From: Clostridia bacterium
GTDB taxonomy: Bacteria; Bacillota_A; Clostridia; Christensenellales; Aristaeellaceae
DNA: 53,608 nucleotides
Assembly (NCBI GenBank): GCA_017430945.1
Contig: JAFRMB010000067.1
Span: forward strand, 1 to 53,608
Direction of reading: 5' to 3'
Shown: piece after piece, positions 1 to 7,628 of the stretch
Position numbering within the stretch: the stretch's first letter is position 1
Layout: every line of letters starts with the position of its first letter
Program-made: the position numbers and the translations under genes
Notes under the pieces: generated by a model
The model's input: the letters and a program-made list of their open reading frames with translations, nothing else
Database searches by the model: none
Told to the model about the DNA's origin: nothing

Positions 1-563
1 ATCATCTGGTCGCCGGTGTAGGCATGCACGGTGGTCATGATGCCGCTGACGATCGGATAGGTGTCATTCAGAGCCTTGGTCATGGGAGCCAGGCAGTTGG
101 TGGTGCAGGAAGCGGCGGAGATGATGGTATCTTCGGGCTTCAGGGTCTCATGGTTCACGTTGTAGACGATGGTGGGCAGGTCGTTGCCGGCCGGAGCGGA
201 GATGACGACCTTGCGGGCGCCGGCGTCGATGTGCGCCTGGCTCTTGGCCTTGGAGGTGTAGAAGCCGGTGCACTCCAGCACGACGTCCACCTTCAGCTCG
301 CCCCAGGGGCAGGCAGCCGCGTCCTTCTCGGCATAGATGCGGATCTCATGGCCGTCCACGATGATGGAATTCTCGGTGGCTTCGACCTTGTGATCGTTCG
401 CGTAGTTGCCCTGAGTGGAGTCATACTTCAGCAGATGGGCCAGCATCTTGGGGGTGGTCAGGTCGTTGATAGCGACGATCTCATAGCCCTCAGCGCCGAA
501 CATCTGACGGAAAGCCAGGCGGCCGATACGACCGAAACCATTGATAGCAACTTTAACAGCCAT
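1..563 (-). CDS. gapA: Glyceraldehyde-3-phosphate dehydrogenase, type I (C-terminus cut by window edge)
   Basis: Glycolytic enzyme that converts glyceraldehyde-3-phosphate, NAD+ and phosphate to 1,3-bisphosphoglycerate in the cytosol. The 187 visible residues begin [15 protein letters not shown], the Rossmann nucleotide-binding start of the family. An Asp follows at about residue 33 (AINDL), typical of NAD-dependent forms, and the catalytic Cys lies in ASCTTNC at about residue 153. The start is fixed by a strong ribosome binding site (TAGGAGGT, read on the minus strand at about 572-579) just upstream of the ATG. The rest of the catalytic domain lies beyond position 1. The identification is very secure. 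A type I GAPDH of about 335 residues is expected in full. Confidence 0.97.
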   Translation of the reverse strand, partial: MAVKVAINGFGRIGRLAFRQMFGAEGYEIVAINDLTTPKMLAHLLKYDSTQGNYANDHKVEATENSIIVDGHEIRIYAEKDAAACPWGELKVDVVLECTGFYTSKAKSQAHIDAGARKVVISAPAGNDLPTIVYNVNHETLKPEDTIISAASCTTNCLAPMTKALNDTYPIVSGIMTTVHAYTGDQM

Positions 564-638
564 TGGAATCTACCTCCTAAAATCATGTGTTCTTTGAGGG
601 CATGGCGCATTGCCCCATACCCATAAGGATACATCTAC

Positions 639-667
639 ATTTTACCCTATGCCACAGGGGATGAAAA
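639..667 (-). promoter_or_regulatory. Probable sigma-A promoter of gapA
   Basis: Read on the minus strand, TTTTCA (662-667) and TAAAAT (639-644) are separated by exactly 17 bp and lie about 75 bp upstream of the gapA start. The -35 box matches the consensus at four of six bases. Confidence 0.5.
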
Positions 668-680
668 GCCTTTTTTTGTT

Positions 681-721
681 AAAATCCCGGCGCGGCGGCG
701 ACTTTGTGAGGATCGCGCCGG
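681..721 (-). terminator. Probable intrinsic terminator of deoB
   Basis: An 8-bp perfect inverted repeat (CCGGCGCG at 687-694 and CGCGCCGG at 714-721) lies just downstream of the deoB stop. On the minus strand it is followed by GGATTTTAAC, a short U-run. Confidence 0.5.
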
Positions 722-739
722 CATATGCGGGCCGCGCGC

Positions 740-1921
740 TCAATCCAGCGCGATCTGGCGGTAGAAGGACGTGCCGTCCAGCTTCTCCTGGCACCCCAGC
801 GCTTCCAGCGCGGTGGCGGACACGTCGGCGAAGCTCGCCCGCTCGCCCAGGTCCAGCCCCTCCTCGAGGCCCAGCCCCCACACCAGCAGCGGCACGCGTT
901 CGCGGGTGTGGTCGGTGTGCTTCGTGAAGGCGGGGTCGCAGCCGTGATCGGCGGTGATGATGAGCATGCCGTCATCGCCCAGCAGCTTCATGATCTCCGG
1001 CAGGCGCCGGTCGAATTCCTCGAGGGAACGCGCAAAGCCAGGCACGTCGCGCCGGTGGCCGAAGAGCATGTCGGTGTCGACGAGGTTGACGAACATGAGG
1101 CCCTTCCAGCGGTCCTTCTTCAGGTATTCGATGGTCGCGTCGATGCAGGCAGGGTTGCCGGCGGCGTGGTTGGACTGGGTGAGCCCGCGGTGGTTGAAGA
1201 TGTCCTCGATCTTGCCCACGCCCAGCGTATCCAGCCCCATGTCCTTCACGGCGTCCAGCATCGTCCGGCCGGTGGGATCCACGGAGAAGTCGCGCCGGTT
1301 GGCGGTGCGCACGAACGAGCCGACCTCGCCCTCGAACGGGCGGGCGATGACGCGGCCGACGCAGTGCTCGCCCTTCAGGATGCGGCGGGCGTCGCGGCAG
1401 AAGTCGTGTAGCGTCTTCGGCGGTATGATCGCCTCATGCGCGGCGATCTGGAACACGCTGTCGGCGGAGGTGTAGACGATCAGCTTGCCGGTGCGCAGGT
1501 GCTCCGCGCCCAGCTCCTTGATGATCTCCGTGCCGGAGGCCACCTTGTTGCCGATGGTGCCCATGCCGGTCTCCCGTTCGAAGGCCTCGATCACCTCCGG
1601 CGGGAAGCCGTTGGGATAGGTGGGGAAGGGCTTGCGCAGCGTGAGCCCCGCGATCTCCCAGTGGCCGGTGGTGGTGTCCTTGCCGGCGGCCTGCTCCAGC
1701 ATCGTGCCGTAGCAGCCGATGGGGTCGTCGGCATCTTCAGGATGCATCCCGACCAGCTTCATTAGCCCGAGATCGGTCAGGTTGGGGATGTCGGGGTGCG
1801 CCTGTTCGAACACGTGCTTCAGGGTGTTGGCGCCTTCGTCGCCGTATTTGGCGGCGTCGTGCTGCCAGCCGGCGCCTGCGCCGTCGAGCACGATCACGAC
1901 AACGCGTTTCATTCTTTTCAT
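740..1921 (-). CDS. deoB: Phosphopentomutase
   Basis: Interconverts (deoxy)ribose-1-phosphate and (deoxy)ribose-5-phosphate, linking nucleoside breakdown to the pentose phosphate pathway. The protein has 393 residues, the normal size. It shows the alkaline-phosphatase-superfamily metal sites of DeoB: VLDGAG with Asp13, DTTTGHWE at about 82-89 (the phosphorylated Thr region), DTDMLFGHRRD and TADHGCDP with HTDHTRE in the C-terminal half. The ATG at 1921 is preceded by GGGAGG at a usable distance; a second ATG three codons later (1912) is an alternative start. It is not beside other deo genes. Upstream (1922-2261) I see no convincing promoter for it. It is transcribed towards gapA with a terminator between them. 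Confidence 0.96.
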   Translation of the reverse strand: MKRMKRVVVIVLDGAGAGWQHDAAKYGDEGANTLKHVFEQAHPDIPNLTDLGLMKLVGMHPEDADDPIGCYGTMLEQAAGKDTTTGHWEIAGLTLRKPFPTYPNGFPPEVIEAFERETGMGTIGNKVASGTEIIKELGAEHLRTGKLIVYTSADSVFQIAAHEAIIPPKTLHDFCRDARRILKGEHCVGRVIARPFEGEVGSFVRTANRRDFSVDPTGRTMLDAVKDMGLDTLGVGKIEDIFNHRGLTQSNHAAGNPACIDATIEYLKKDRWKGLMFVNLVDTDMLFGHRRDVPGFARSLEEFDRRLPEIMKLLGDDGMLIITADHGCDPAFTKHTDHTRERVPLLVWGLGLEEGLDLGERASFADVSATALEALGCQEKLDGTSFYRQIALD

Positions 1922-2206
1922 GGTCAGCCCTCCCGTCTGAGAATATATGCGGGCTGCGCGACAGCGTATCCGCGTGGGTGCGGACGCGCCGGCGCCGATC
2001 GCATCGCCGTATCGTCGGCGTGGTCTTTGAGATCGCCGGTTTGGATTGGCTAATCTGTGATGCTTTTATTCTACATGCGCGCCCCGGATTCCTGCGTGAC
2101 GCCGCGTTTTTCAAAGAAGTTAACCGGCTGCGGCGGTTCACGGGAAAATCGCGCGGCAGGACGCAAATTTTCGCGTTGCGGTCATCATTGGCGCAACGTT
2201 GTGTGG

Positions 2207-2212
2207 TATAAT
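2207..2212 (+). promoter_or_regulatory. Perfect -10 element upstream of the coiled-coil gene
   Basis: TATAAT lies at 2207-2212. No good -35 box sits 16-18 bp upstream (only a weak TCATTG-like stretch). A transcript starting near 2219 would exclude the upstream ATG codons at 2199 and 2211, which supports the GTG start at 2262. The rest of the 1922-2261 gap holds nothing I can name. Confidence 0.45.
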
Positions 2213-2261
2213 GAATCAGGATACTATCTGCCGGCCCCTGTCGGACCGGCAGGATCGTGGT

Positions 2262-2804
2262 GTGGTGCGTGGTATGGTTTATCTAATCATCGCCCTGGTT
2301 TTGGCGGTCGCGGCGTTGGGCATCCTGGCCTGGCGGCTTCGCGCTGCCCTGCAGGCCCGGCGCCGGGCAGAGCAGGAATGCCGGGCCATGCGCAAGGACA
2401 ACGCCATCCGCCACAACCTCGAGCAGATCCTCAGCGCGCGCGACGCGGAGATCCGGCGGCTGCGCGGCAAGGTCCGGCAGTACGAGGCCGACGCTCAGGC
2501 GCTCGAGGACCGCGCCTCCGAGCTCAACGTGAACCTGTTTCGCGAAAGCGGCCTGCGGATCCTGGCGGAGAAGGAGGAGAGCGCCAACCGCATGAAGCTG
2601 GAGCAGCTGGAGCGGCAGCTGGCGGACAGCCGGCAGGCGCTGCGGGACGCGCAGGCCAGGGAGGCGGCGCTTCAGGACCTCGTCGACGAACAGCAGCGGC
2701 GCCTGGACAAGCTGGGCTCCGAACGCGGCCGTCGCGCAAGGCGCAGCCCCGCCGACAGCGGCCTGGACCAGGTGACGATGGAGGACATCCTGAGCCCGCG
2801 GTGA
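2262..2804 (+). CDS. Membrane-anchored coiled-coil protein of unknown function
   Basis: I do not recognise a named family. From the GTG at 2262, which has AGGA seven bases upstream, the protein is 180 residues. It has one N-terminal hydrophobic segment at about residues 6-24 (VYLIIALVLAVAALGILAW). A long charged helix rich in Arg, Glu, Gln and Ala (about 27-155) follows and is strongly predicted as coiled coil by its heptad-like spacing. The tail is basic (GRRARRSP), then acidic. The topology suggests a single-pass inner-membrane protein with a cytoplasmic coiled coil, as in many small scaffold or cell-envelope proteins. It stands alone between deoB and the T-box operon. An earlier ATG at 2199 or 2211 would overlap the -10 element and is less likely. 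Confidence 0.6.
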   Translation: MVRGMVYLIIALVLAVAALGILAWRLRAALQARRRAEQECRAMRKDNAIRHNLEQILSARDAEIRRLRGKVRQYEADAQALEDRASELNVNLFRESGLRILAEKEESANRMKLEQLERQLADSRQALRDAQAREAALQDLVDEQQRRLDKLGSERGRRARRSPADSGLDQVTMEDILSPR

Positions 2805-2893
2805 GCCGCCGCACCGCGTGACAGCGCGGCGCGCGATCCGGGATCGGCCCCGCACGGCGCGGCAGGACCGGAGAAAAAATCGTCGGACAGGGG

Positions 2894-2922
2894 TTGACAA
2901 AGCGCCGCAAATCGTATAGAAT
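2894..2922 (+). promoter_or_regulatory. Sigma-A promoter of the T-box/trpXYZ transcript
   Basis: TTGACA (2894-2899), a 17-bp spacer and TAGAAT (2917-2922). The transcript would begin near 2929, at the 5' edge of the T-box leader. Confidence 0.85.
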
Positions 2923-2928
2923 ACCCGT

Positions 2929-3205
2929 AAATCGATGACGGGGAGCAAGTAACCACGCCGGAGACCCTCACAGAGAGCTGCGGTATGCTGCGACGCGGCA
3001 GGGAGCGACATGGCGAATGGGCCCCTGAGAGCGGACTGAACGGAAACATCCGTTTCCAAGTATGAACGCCGGAGCGGGCGCTCCGTCAACAAAGGCCGGC
3101 ATATGAACGTATGCGCTGAGTGGGCGCGAGCGATCGCGTCAAGCCGGGTGGCACCGCAGGATGATCATGTCCTGTCCCAGCAAAGCAGGGGACAGGGCTT
3201 TTTTG
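2929..3205 (+). promoter_or_regulatory. T-box leader with tryptophan specifier (UGG)
   Basis: tRNA-sensing leader RNA that allows transcription of trpXYZ when uncharged tRNA-Trp builds up. Visible elements, in order: a GA-rich stem I base (GGGAGCAAGTAA, 2941-2952), CAGAGAGCTG (2970-2979) and the distal-loop core GCTGCGACGC. Next comes the specifier TGG at 3018-3020, four bases before CTGAG (3025-3029), the spacing seen in known T-boxes. The T-box motif GGGTGGCACCGC is at 3146-3157. The tRNA-pairing bulge reads TGGC, whose last base pairs with discriminator G73, the base of bacterial tRNA-Trp. The competing terminator follows at 3171-3204. The class and the amino acid are supported by two independent positions and by the downstream genes. 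Confidence 0.93.
3171..3204 (+). terminator. T-box regulated intrinsic terminator
   Basis: CCTGTCCC (3171-3178) pairs with GGGACAGG (3189-3196), followed by a run of six T at 3199-3204. The 5' part of the T-box motif would form the competing antiterminator. Confidence 0.9.
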
Positions 3206-3282
3206 TGCGCACAGGGCACAGGATGTCGATGTCCCGACGTTCAAACGGACCCATGAGACGACGAGAAAGGAAGGACAAGAAC

Positions 3283-4287
3283 ATGAAGAAGATCATCGCA
3301 CTGCTGCTGACCGCGCTTTTGACCCTCGGCCTGTGTGCCGCCGCCGAGACCCCCGCCTTCCGGGTGGGCATCTGCAACTATGTGGACGACGCTTCCCTGA
3401 ACCAGATCGTGGAAAACATACAGGACCGCCTGCAGGCCATCGCCGACGAGCGGGGCGTGCGCTTCGAGATCGACTATCAGAACTGCAACGCGGACGCCAG
3501 TGTGATGCAGCAGATCGTGGCCAACTTCATCGCCGACGACGTCGACCTGATGGTGGCCGTGGCGACGCCGGTGGCCATGACCATGCAGGCCATGACCGAG
3601 GACGACCGGATCCCCGTGGTGTTCGCCGCGGTGTCCGACCCGCTGGCCACCGAGCTCGTGGCGTCTCTGGAGGCGCCGGGCGCCAACCTCACGGGCACCT
3701 CGGACTATCTCAACACCGCGGCGGTGCTGAACCTGATCTTCGCCGCCGACCCCGAGGCGAGCAATATCGCGTTGCTGTACGACGTGGGCCAGGATGCCTC
3801 GACGACGCCGATCGCGGAGGCCCGGGCGTTCCTCGACGAAAAGGGCGTCGCGTACAAGGAATACACCGGCACCAACGTCTCCGAGGTCATCCAGGCCACG
3901 CAGGCGCTGATCGCGGACGGCGTGGACGCCGTGTTCACCCCCACGGACAACACCATCATGACCGCCGAGCTCTCCATCTATGAGATGCTCCAGGAGGCCG
4001 GCATCCCCCACTACACCGGCGCGGATTCCTTCGCCCTGAACGGCGCCTTCCTGGGCTACGGCGTGGACTACGCCAATCTCGGCGTGGAGACCGCGAACAT
4101 GATCGCGGGCATCCTGGTGGACGGCAACGACCCGGCGACCACGCCGGTCATGACCTTCGACAACGGCACGGCGACCATCAACACCGAGACATGCGCGGCC
4201 ATCGGGCTGGATTTCGCCGCCGTCTCGGAGGCGTTCGCGCCGTACTGCACCGCCATCCATGAGATCGTGACCGCGGAATCCTTCTGA
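3283..4287 (+). CDS. trpX: Tryptophan ABC transporter substrate-binding protein
   Basis: Extracytoplasmic binding protein of the TrpXYZ importer, of the ABC substrate-binding family once called DUF534. The mature part begins ETPAFRVGICNYVDDASLNQ and has the two-lobe Peripla_BP-like fold pattern (VDLMVAVATPVAMTMQ, IPVVFAAVSDP, VDAVFTPTDNTIM). The 334 residues from ATG 3283 include an N-terminal signal sequence (MKKIIALLLTALLTLGL). Its Cys is preceded by Leu, not by Ala/Gly/Ser, so a lipoprotein site is doubtful; cleavage after CAAA is plausible. AAAGGAAGG precedes the start. It is first in the operon with trpY and trpZ and lies directly behind a Trp T-box, which fixes the likely substrate. Without the leader the substrate could not be read from the protein. 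Confidence 0.9.
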   Translation: MKKIIALLLTALLTLGLCAAAETPAFRVGICNYVDDASLNQIVENIQDRLQAIADERGVRFEIDYQNCNADASVMQQIVANFIADDVDLMVAVATPVAMTMQAMTEDDRIPVVFAAVSDPLATELVASLEAPGANLTGTSDYLNTAAVLNLIFAADPEASNIALLYDVGQDASTTPIAEARAFLDEKGVAYKEYTGTNVSEVIQATQALIADGVDAVFTPTDNTIMTAELSIYEMLQEAGIPHYTGADSFALNGAFLGYGVDYANLGVETANMIAGILVDGNDPATTPVMTFDNGTATINTETCAAIGLDFAAVSEAFAPYCTAIHEIVTAESF

Positions 4288-4302
4288 CACATGGGCCGAT
4301 GC

Positions 4303-4344
4303 GGGCCGCGGAGCCCGGGCACTGCGCCCGGGGCCCCGCGGCCC
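4303..4344 (+). repeat. GC-rich intercistronic stem-loop between trpX and trpY
   Basis: GGGCCGCGGAGCCCGGGC (4303-4320) is almost fully complementary to 4326-4344 across a five-base loop. No T-run follows, so it is more likely an mRNA-stabilising or attenuating hairpin than a full terminator. Confidence 0.7.
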
Positions 4345-4381
4345 CGGCCTGTGCGATCTGATCAACTGAGGGGATCATCGA

Positions 4382-5314
4382 ATGACACTGAATTCGCTTT
4401 TGGGACTTGGCCAGACCGCGCTGGAGCTTGCGCTGTTCAACAGCCTGACGGTGCTGGCGCTGTTTTTGAGCTATTCCATGCTGAACGTGTGCGACCTGTC
4501 CACCGACGGCTGTTACGCGCTGGGCGCGGCGGTCGTGGCGGTGGTGGCCATCGGCGGGCATCCCTGGCTGTCGCTGCCGGCGGCGATGGGGGCGGGCATG
4601 CTGTCCGGCCTGGTCACGGCGGTGCTGCAGACCCGCATGGGCGTGAACAGCCTGCTCGCCGGCATCATCGTCAACACGGGGCTCTACTCCGTGAACATAT
4701 GGATCATGGGCGGCGCGTCGCTTTTGAACATGAACAAGACCGTGACCGTGTTTTCCCTGCTCAAGGGCGCGCTGCAGGACACGCCCTTTGCGCCGTTTTA
4801 CGCGCTGATCATCGGTGCGGCGGCCGTGGCGCTGGTGATCGCGTTCCAGTCGCGGTTCCTGCGCACGAAGCTTGGGCTGTCCATCCGCGCGACGGGCGAC
4901 AATCCGGACATGGTGCGGTCCTCCTCCATCAACCCGGCCTTTACCACGACCGTCGGTCTTTGCATCTCCGGCAGCTTCACGGCGCTGTCCGGGTGCCTGA
5001 TGGCGCAGAGCCAGAAGTCGGCGACGGTGGACATCGGCTCGGGCATGGTCACGGTGGCGCTGGCCTCGCTGCTGATCGGCGGCGTGTTCATGGGCAGGCG
5101 ATCGATCCCCGTGCGGGCCGTCGGCGCGGTGCTCGGCGCGTTCGTGTTCCGGCTGGTGTATACCATCGCGCTGCGCTTCGACCTGCCGGCGTTCATGCTG
5201 AAGCTGATCTCCTCGGTCATCGTGGTGATCGCCATCTCCGGGCCGTATCTCAAAAAGCAGTTCCCGACGATCAAACGCCGGCTTTCGGCGCGCTTTGGAA
5301 GGGCAGGTGTGTGA
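4382..5314 (+). CDS. trpY: Tryptophan ABC transporter permease
   Basis: Inner-membrane permease of the branched-chain/ribose-type fold that partners TrpX and TrpZ. The 310 residues are strongly hydrophobic, with about eight or nine membrane segments (for example LFNSLTVLALFLSYSML and AYALIIGAAAVALVIAF-like stretches). The family motifs SLLAGIIVNTGLYSVN and LGLSIRATGDNPDMVRS are present, the latter being the cytoplasmic coupling loop. The ATG at 4382 follows AGGGGATC. trpZ starts three bases after its stop, showing co-translation. The size and order match TrpXYZ systems of Firmicutes. Confidence 0.9.
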   Translation: MTLNSLLGLGQTALELALFNSLTVLALFLSYSMLNVCDLSTDGCYALGAAVVAVVAIGGHPWLSLPAAMGAGMLSGLVTAVLQTRMGVNSLLAGIIVNTGLYSVNIWIMGGASLLNMNKTVTVFSLLKGALQDTPFAPFYALIIGAAAVALVIAFQSRFLRTKLGLSIRATGDNPDMVRSSSINPAFTTTVGLCISGSFTALSGCLMAQSQKSATVDIGSGMVTVALASLLIGGVFMGRRSIPVRAVGAVLGAFVFRLVYTIALRFDLPAFMLKLISSVIVVIAISGPYLKKQFPTIKRRLSARFGRAGV

Positions 5315-5317
5315 GCG

Positions 5318-6106
5318 ATGCTGAGGCTCGAGCATGTCTGCAAGACCTTCAACCCGGGCACGCCCGACGCCAGGATGGCGCTTCGGGACATGACGCTGCA
5401 CGTGGAAGCCGGCGACTTCATCACCATCATCGGCGCCAACGGCGCGGGCAAGTCCACGCTGTTCAACGCCATCTGCGGCAGCTTCTTCGTGGATTCGGGC
5501 GCCATATTCCTGGACGGGCGGGATGTGACGATGCTGCCGGAGCACCGCCGGGCGAAGGTGATCGGCCGGCTGTTCCAGGATCCGCTGCGGGGCAGCGCGC
5601 CCAACATGAGCATCGAGGAGAACCTGGTGCTGGCGGCCGGCACCGGCGGCTGGGCGAGCGTCGCGTCGCGCAGGGAGAGGCAGGCGTTCCGCGACCGGCT
5701 GGCGCTGCTGGATATGGGCCTGGAGGACCGCATGAAGCAGCCGGTGGGCCTGCTCTCCGGCGGCCAGCGCCAGGCATTGACGCTGATGATGGCGACGCTG
5801 AGCATGCCCAAGCTGCTGCTGCTGGACGAGCACACGGCGGCGCTGGACCCGGGCACCGCCGAGAAGGTGCTGGAGCTGACCACGCAGATCGTGTCGGAGA
5901 ACCGGCTCACCTGCCTCATGATCACCCACAACATGCAGTCCGCGCTGGAACTGGGCAACCGCACCATCATGATGGACGGCGGGCGCATCGTGTTCGACGC
6001 CGCGGGCGAGGCGCGATCCGGCCTCACGGTGGACAGCCTGATCGGCAGGTTCCGCGAAGCCAGCGGCCACGCGCTCGACAACGACAGGATGCTGCTGACG
6101 CGCTGA
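5318..6106 (+). CDS. trpZ: Tryptophan ABC transporter ATPase
   Basis: Nucleotide-binding subunit that powers TrpXY. All ABC motifs are intact in 262 residues: Walker A GANGAGKST (about 43-51), Q-loop in GRLFQDPLRG, signature LLSGGQRQALTL, Walker B LLLLDEHTAAL and H-loop MITHNMQ. Walker B reads DEHTAALD where most relatives have DEPTAALD; the His is usual for this subfamily. It follows trpY by three bases and ends the T-box operon. The next gene starts 128 bp later behind its own promoter region. Confidence 0.92.
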   Translation: MLRLEHVCKTFNPGTPDARMALRDMTLHVEAGDFITIIGANGAGKSTLFNAICGSFFVDSGAIFLDGRDVTMLPEHRRAKVIGRLFQDPLRGSAPNMSIEENLVLAAGTGGWASVASRRERQAFRDRLALLDMGLEDRMKQPVGLLSGGQRQALTLMMATLSMPKLLLLDEHTAALDPGTAEKVLELTTQIVSENRLTCLMITHNMQSALELGNRTIMMDGGRIVFDAAGEARSGLTVDSLIGRFREASGHALDNDRMLLTR

Positions 6107-6131
6107 CTGCGTTGCGGCAGGCCGCGGATCG

Positions 6132-6185
6132 TTCACAGATCGTTCAAAGCTGTTTCAGCTTTATTCAAGCTTGTCGTGTGATAAT
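6132..6185 (+). promoter_or_regulatory. Activator-type promoter: four TTCA boxes on one helix face plus extended -10
   Basis: TTCA occurs at 6132, 6143, 6154 and 6164, a spacing of 11, 11 and 10 bp. It is directly followed by an extended -10 (TGTGATAAT, 6177-6185) with no recognisable -35 box. Tandem 11-bp direct repeats overlapping the -35 position are the usual layout for OmpR/PhoB-family response regulators. Which regulator binds is unknown. Confidence 0.6.
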
Positions 6186-6234
6186 GCAGCTGTCCGAGGG
6201 AAAGGACAGAATAACACACGAGGAGATGTGAGAG

Positions 6235-6831
6235 ATGAAACAGTTTTTTTCAGGACTGATGATCATGCTGGCGCTGGTCCTGGTTATCGTGCTGGGCGTC
6301 GCGGCTCTGGCGGAGACCATCGGGCCCGGCGATGCGCAGGCCCCTGTTGTCGGGCAGCAGCAGCCCGCAGCGCCCGCGGACGAGGCGCCTCAGGCGTCGA
6401 CCGACGACGATGCGGCGCTCCAGGATGCGCTTCGCGCCTATAACGAGGCGCGCCAGGCCAGCCGCGAACAGGCGCTCGAGGATGAGCTGAACGGGTTCGT
6501 GTCGTCCGGCAAGCTGACGCAGGAGCAGGCGGATCTGATCCTGAAGTACCAAAAGGATCGCCAGGCACTGCGCAGCGGCACCTGCCCGAGCTGCGGGTAT
6601 CAGTTCGGCGACGGCAGCGGCTTTGGTCGGGGCGGCCGCATGAACGGCGACCGCGGCGGCCGCGGCGGCCGAGGGATGCGCGGCATGCGGGGCTTTGACC
6701 AGTCCGGTGCGGATCAGCAGCCCGGCGCGGACATGCTGCCGGAGGCGGGCCAGGATGGCGGCGCGGACAGCGCGGCGTTCCTGTCCGACTGGGAGGACAT
6801 GTTCGAAAGCGAGACGCTGGAAGATATCTGA
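6235..6831 (+). CDS. Exported Arg/Gly-rich protein of unknown function
   Basis: No named family recognised. The 198 residues start with a hydrophobic export or anchor segment (about 4-25) ending VAALA/E, a possible signal peptidase I site. A Pro/Ala/Gln-rich acidic linker follows (27-60), then a short helical region (about 60-112) containing SSGKLTQEQADLILKYQ. This resembles the Gly-x-Leu-Thr-x-Glu-x-Ala helical repeats of small secreted clostridial and bacillar proteins. Next come CPSC (117-120), a half zinc knuckle; an RGG-like stretch (131-154, GRGGRMNGDRGGRGG); and an acidic tail ending SETLEDI. An RGG box in a protein with an export signal is odd. The start follows GGAGATG. It is a single gene with its own promoter and terminator. 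Confidence 0.65.
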   Translation: MKQFFSGLMIMLALVLVIVLGVAALAETIGPGDAQAPVVGQQQPAAPADEAPQASTDDDAALQDALRAYNEARQASREQALEDELNGFVSSGKLTQEQADLILKYQKDRQALRSGTCPSCGYQFGDGSGFGRGGRMNGDRGGRGGRGMRGMRGFDQSGADQQPGADMLPEAGQDGGADSAAFLSDWEDMFESETLEDI

Positions 6832-6844
6832 CACATACAAAGCG

Positions 6845-6880
6845 GTGGGGGCCGCCTCAGACGAGGCGGCCCCACTTGGT
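6845..6880. terminator. Bidirectional terminator between convergent genes
   Basis: GTGGGGGCCGCCTC and GAGGCGGCCCCAC (about 6845-6874) form a long stem with a four-base loop. TTGGTTTT follows on the plus strand. It lies between convergent genes ending at 6831 and 6905. Confidence 0.8.
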
Positions 6881-6904
6881 TTTGGCATGGCGTCCTGACG
6901 TTGA

Positions 6905-7591
6905 TCACAGGCCTTCGCGGCCGAGCAGCTCCTTGGGGATCTCGCCGTGCCCCTGGCCGACGAACTTGTAGATCTCGACGGTCTGCTGGATCTGGGCGTC
7001 GGTGAGGTGGCGGATGGGGCCGACGGCGCGGGCAGCCAGATAGCCCTTCGCGCATTCCTCCAGATAGACCGCGGCGTTCAGCGCCTGCTTGAGGCTGTCG
7101 CCGGTGGTCATGACCCCGTGATGCGCCAGTATCACGGCGTGGCCCTTGCCCAGGTATTCAACGGTATCCCGGCCCATATCCTCGCTGCCGGCGGAGCTGT
7201 AGGGCGTGATCGGCACGTTGCCGCCGCAGGCGTTGCCGAGGGTGGTCAGATCGGCGCGGAACTCCGTCTCGCCCTCCAGCAGGCTGATGGCCGTGGCGTA
7301 GGGCTGATGGGTGTGGATGATGGCGTTGACGTCAGGGCGATGGTTGAAGATGTAGAGTATGGCCGCGGTATCGGAGGAGGACTTGCGCTCGCCCTCGATG
7401 CGGTTGCCCTGCAGGTCCATGACGATCATGTCGTCGGCGACCATTTCCTCATAGATCATGCCCGAGGGGGTGACCAGGATCTCGCCGCTGGGCATGCGCA
7501 TGCTGAGATTGCCGCCGGCCAGCGAGATGAGGCCGTAGCGGTCCAGCTTCATGCCGGCCTTGATGATTTCGAGCTTTTGTGCTTCAAACAT
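6905..7591 (-). CDS. Class II sugar-phosphate epimerase/aldolase, L-ribulose-5-phosphate 4-epimerase-like
   Basis: Zinc enzyme of the AraD/FucA superfamily, 228 residues. The metal histidines are in IIHTHQPYA (about 93-101) and LAHHGVMTTG (about 150). The earlier active-site segment reads KSSSDTAAILYIF, with Asp where AraD epimerases have it and FucA aldolases have Glu. An epimerase making D-xylulose-5-phosphate is therefore favoured over an aldolase. It is the last gene of a three-gene minus-strand operon behind both halves of a transketolase, which uses xylulose-5-phosphate. The start is the ATG at 7591, preceded by AGGAGTG. The exact sugar (L-ribulose-5-P or a relative) cannot be read from the sequence. 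Confidence 0.82.
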   Translation of the reverse strand: MFEAQKLEIIKAGMKLDRYGLISLAGGNLSMRMPSGEILVTPSGMIYEEMVADDMIVMDLQGNRIEGERKSSSDTAAILYIFNHRPDVNAIIHTHQPYATAISLLEGETEFRADLTTLGNACGGNVPITPYSSAGSEDMGRDTVEYLGKGHAVILAHHGVMTTGDSLKQALNAAVYLEECAKGYLAARAVGPIRHLTDAQIQQTVEIYKFVGQGHGEIPKELLGREGL

Positions 7592-7628
7592 GGGGGAACA
7601 CTCCTTCGATCGATTTGCTTTTGTACGG

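Noticed and set aside
3300..3360. Lipoprotein site in TrpX
   Set aside because: The Cys near residue 18 is preceded by Leu-Gly-Leu, which does not fit the lipobox; Ala-x-Ala cleavage just after it is more likely.
4178..6231. Long open frames on both strands across trpY-trpZ (about 650 codons each)
   Set aside because: They are shadows of trpYZ with Arg/Ala/Gly- or His/Gln/Arg-rich low-complexity translations. The trp genes have full family motifs.
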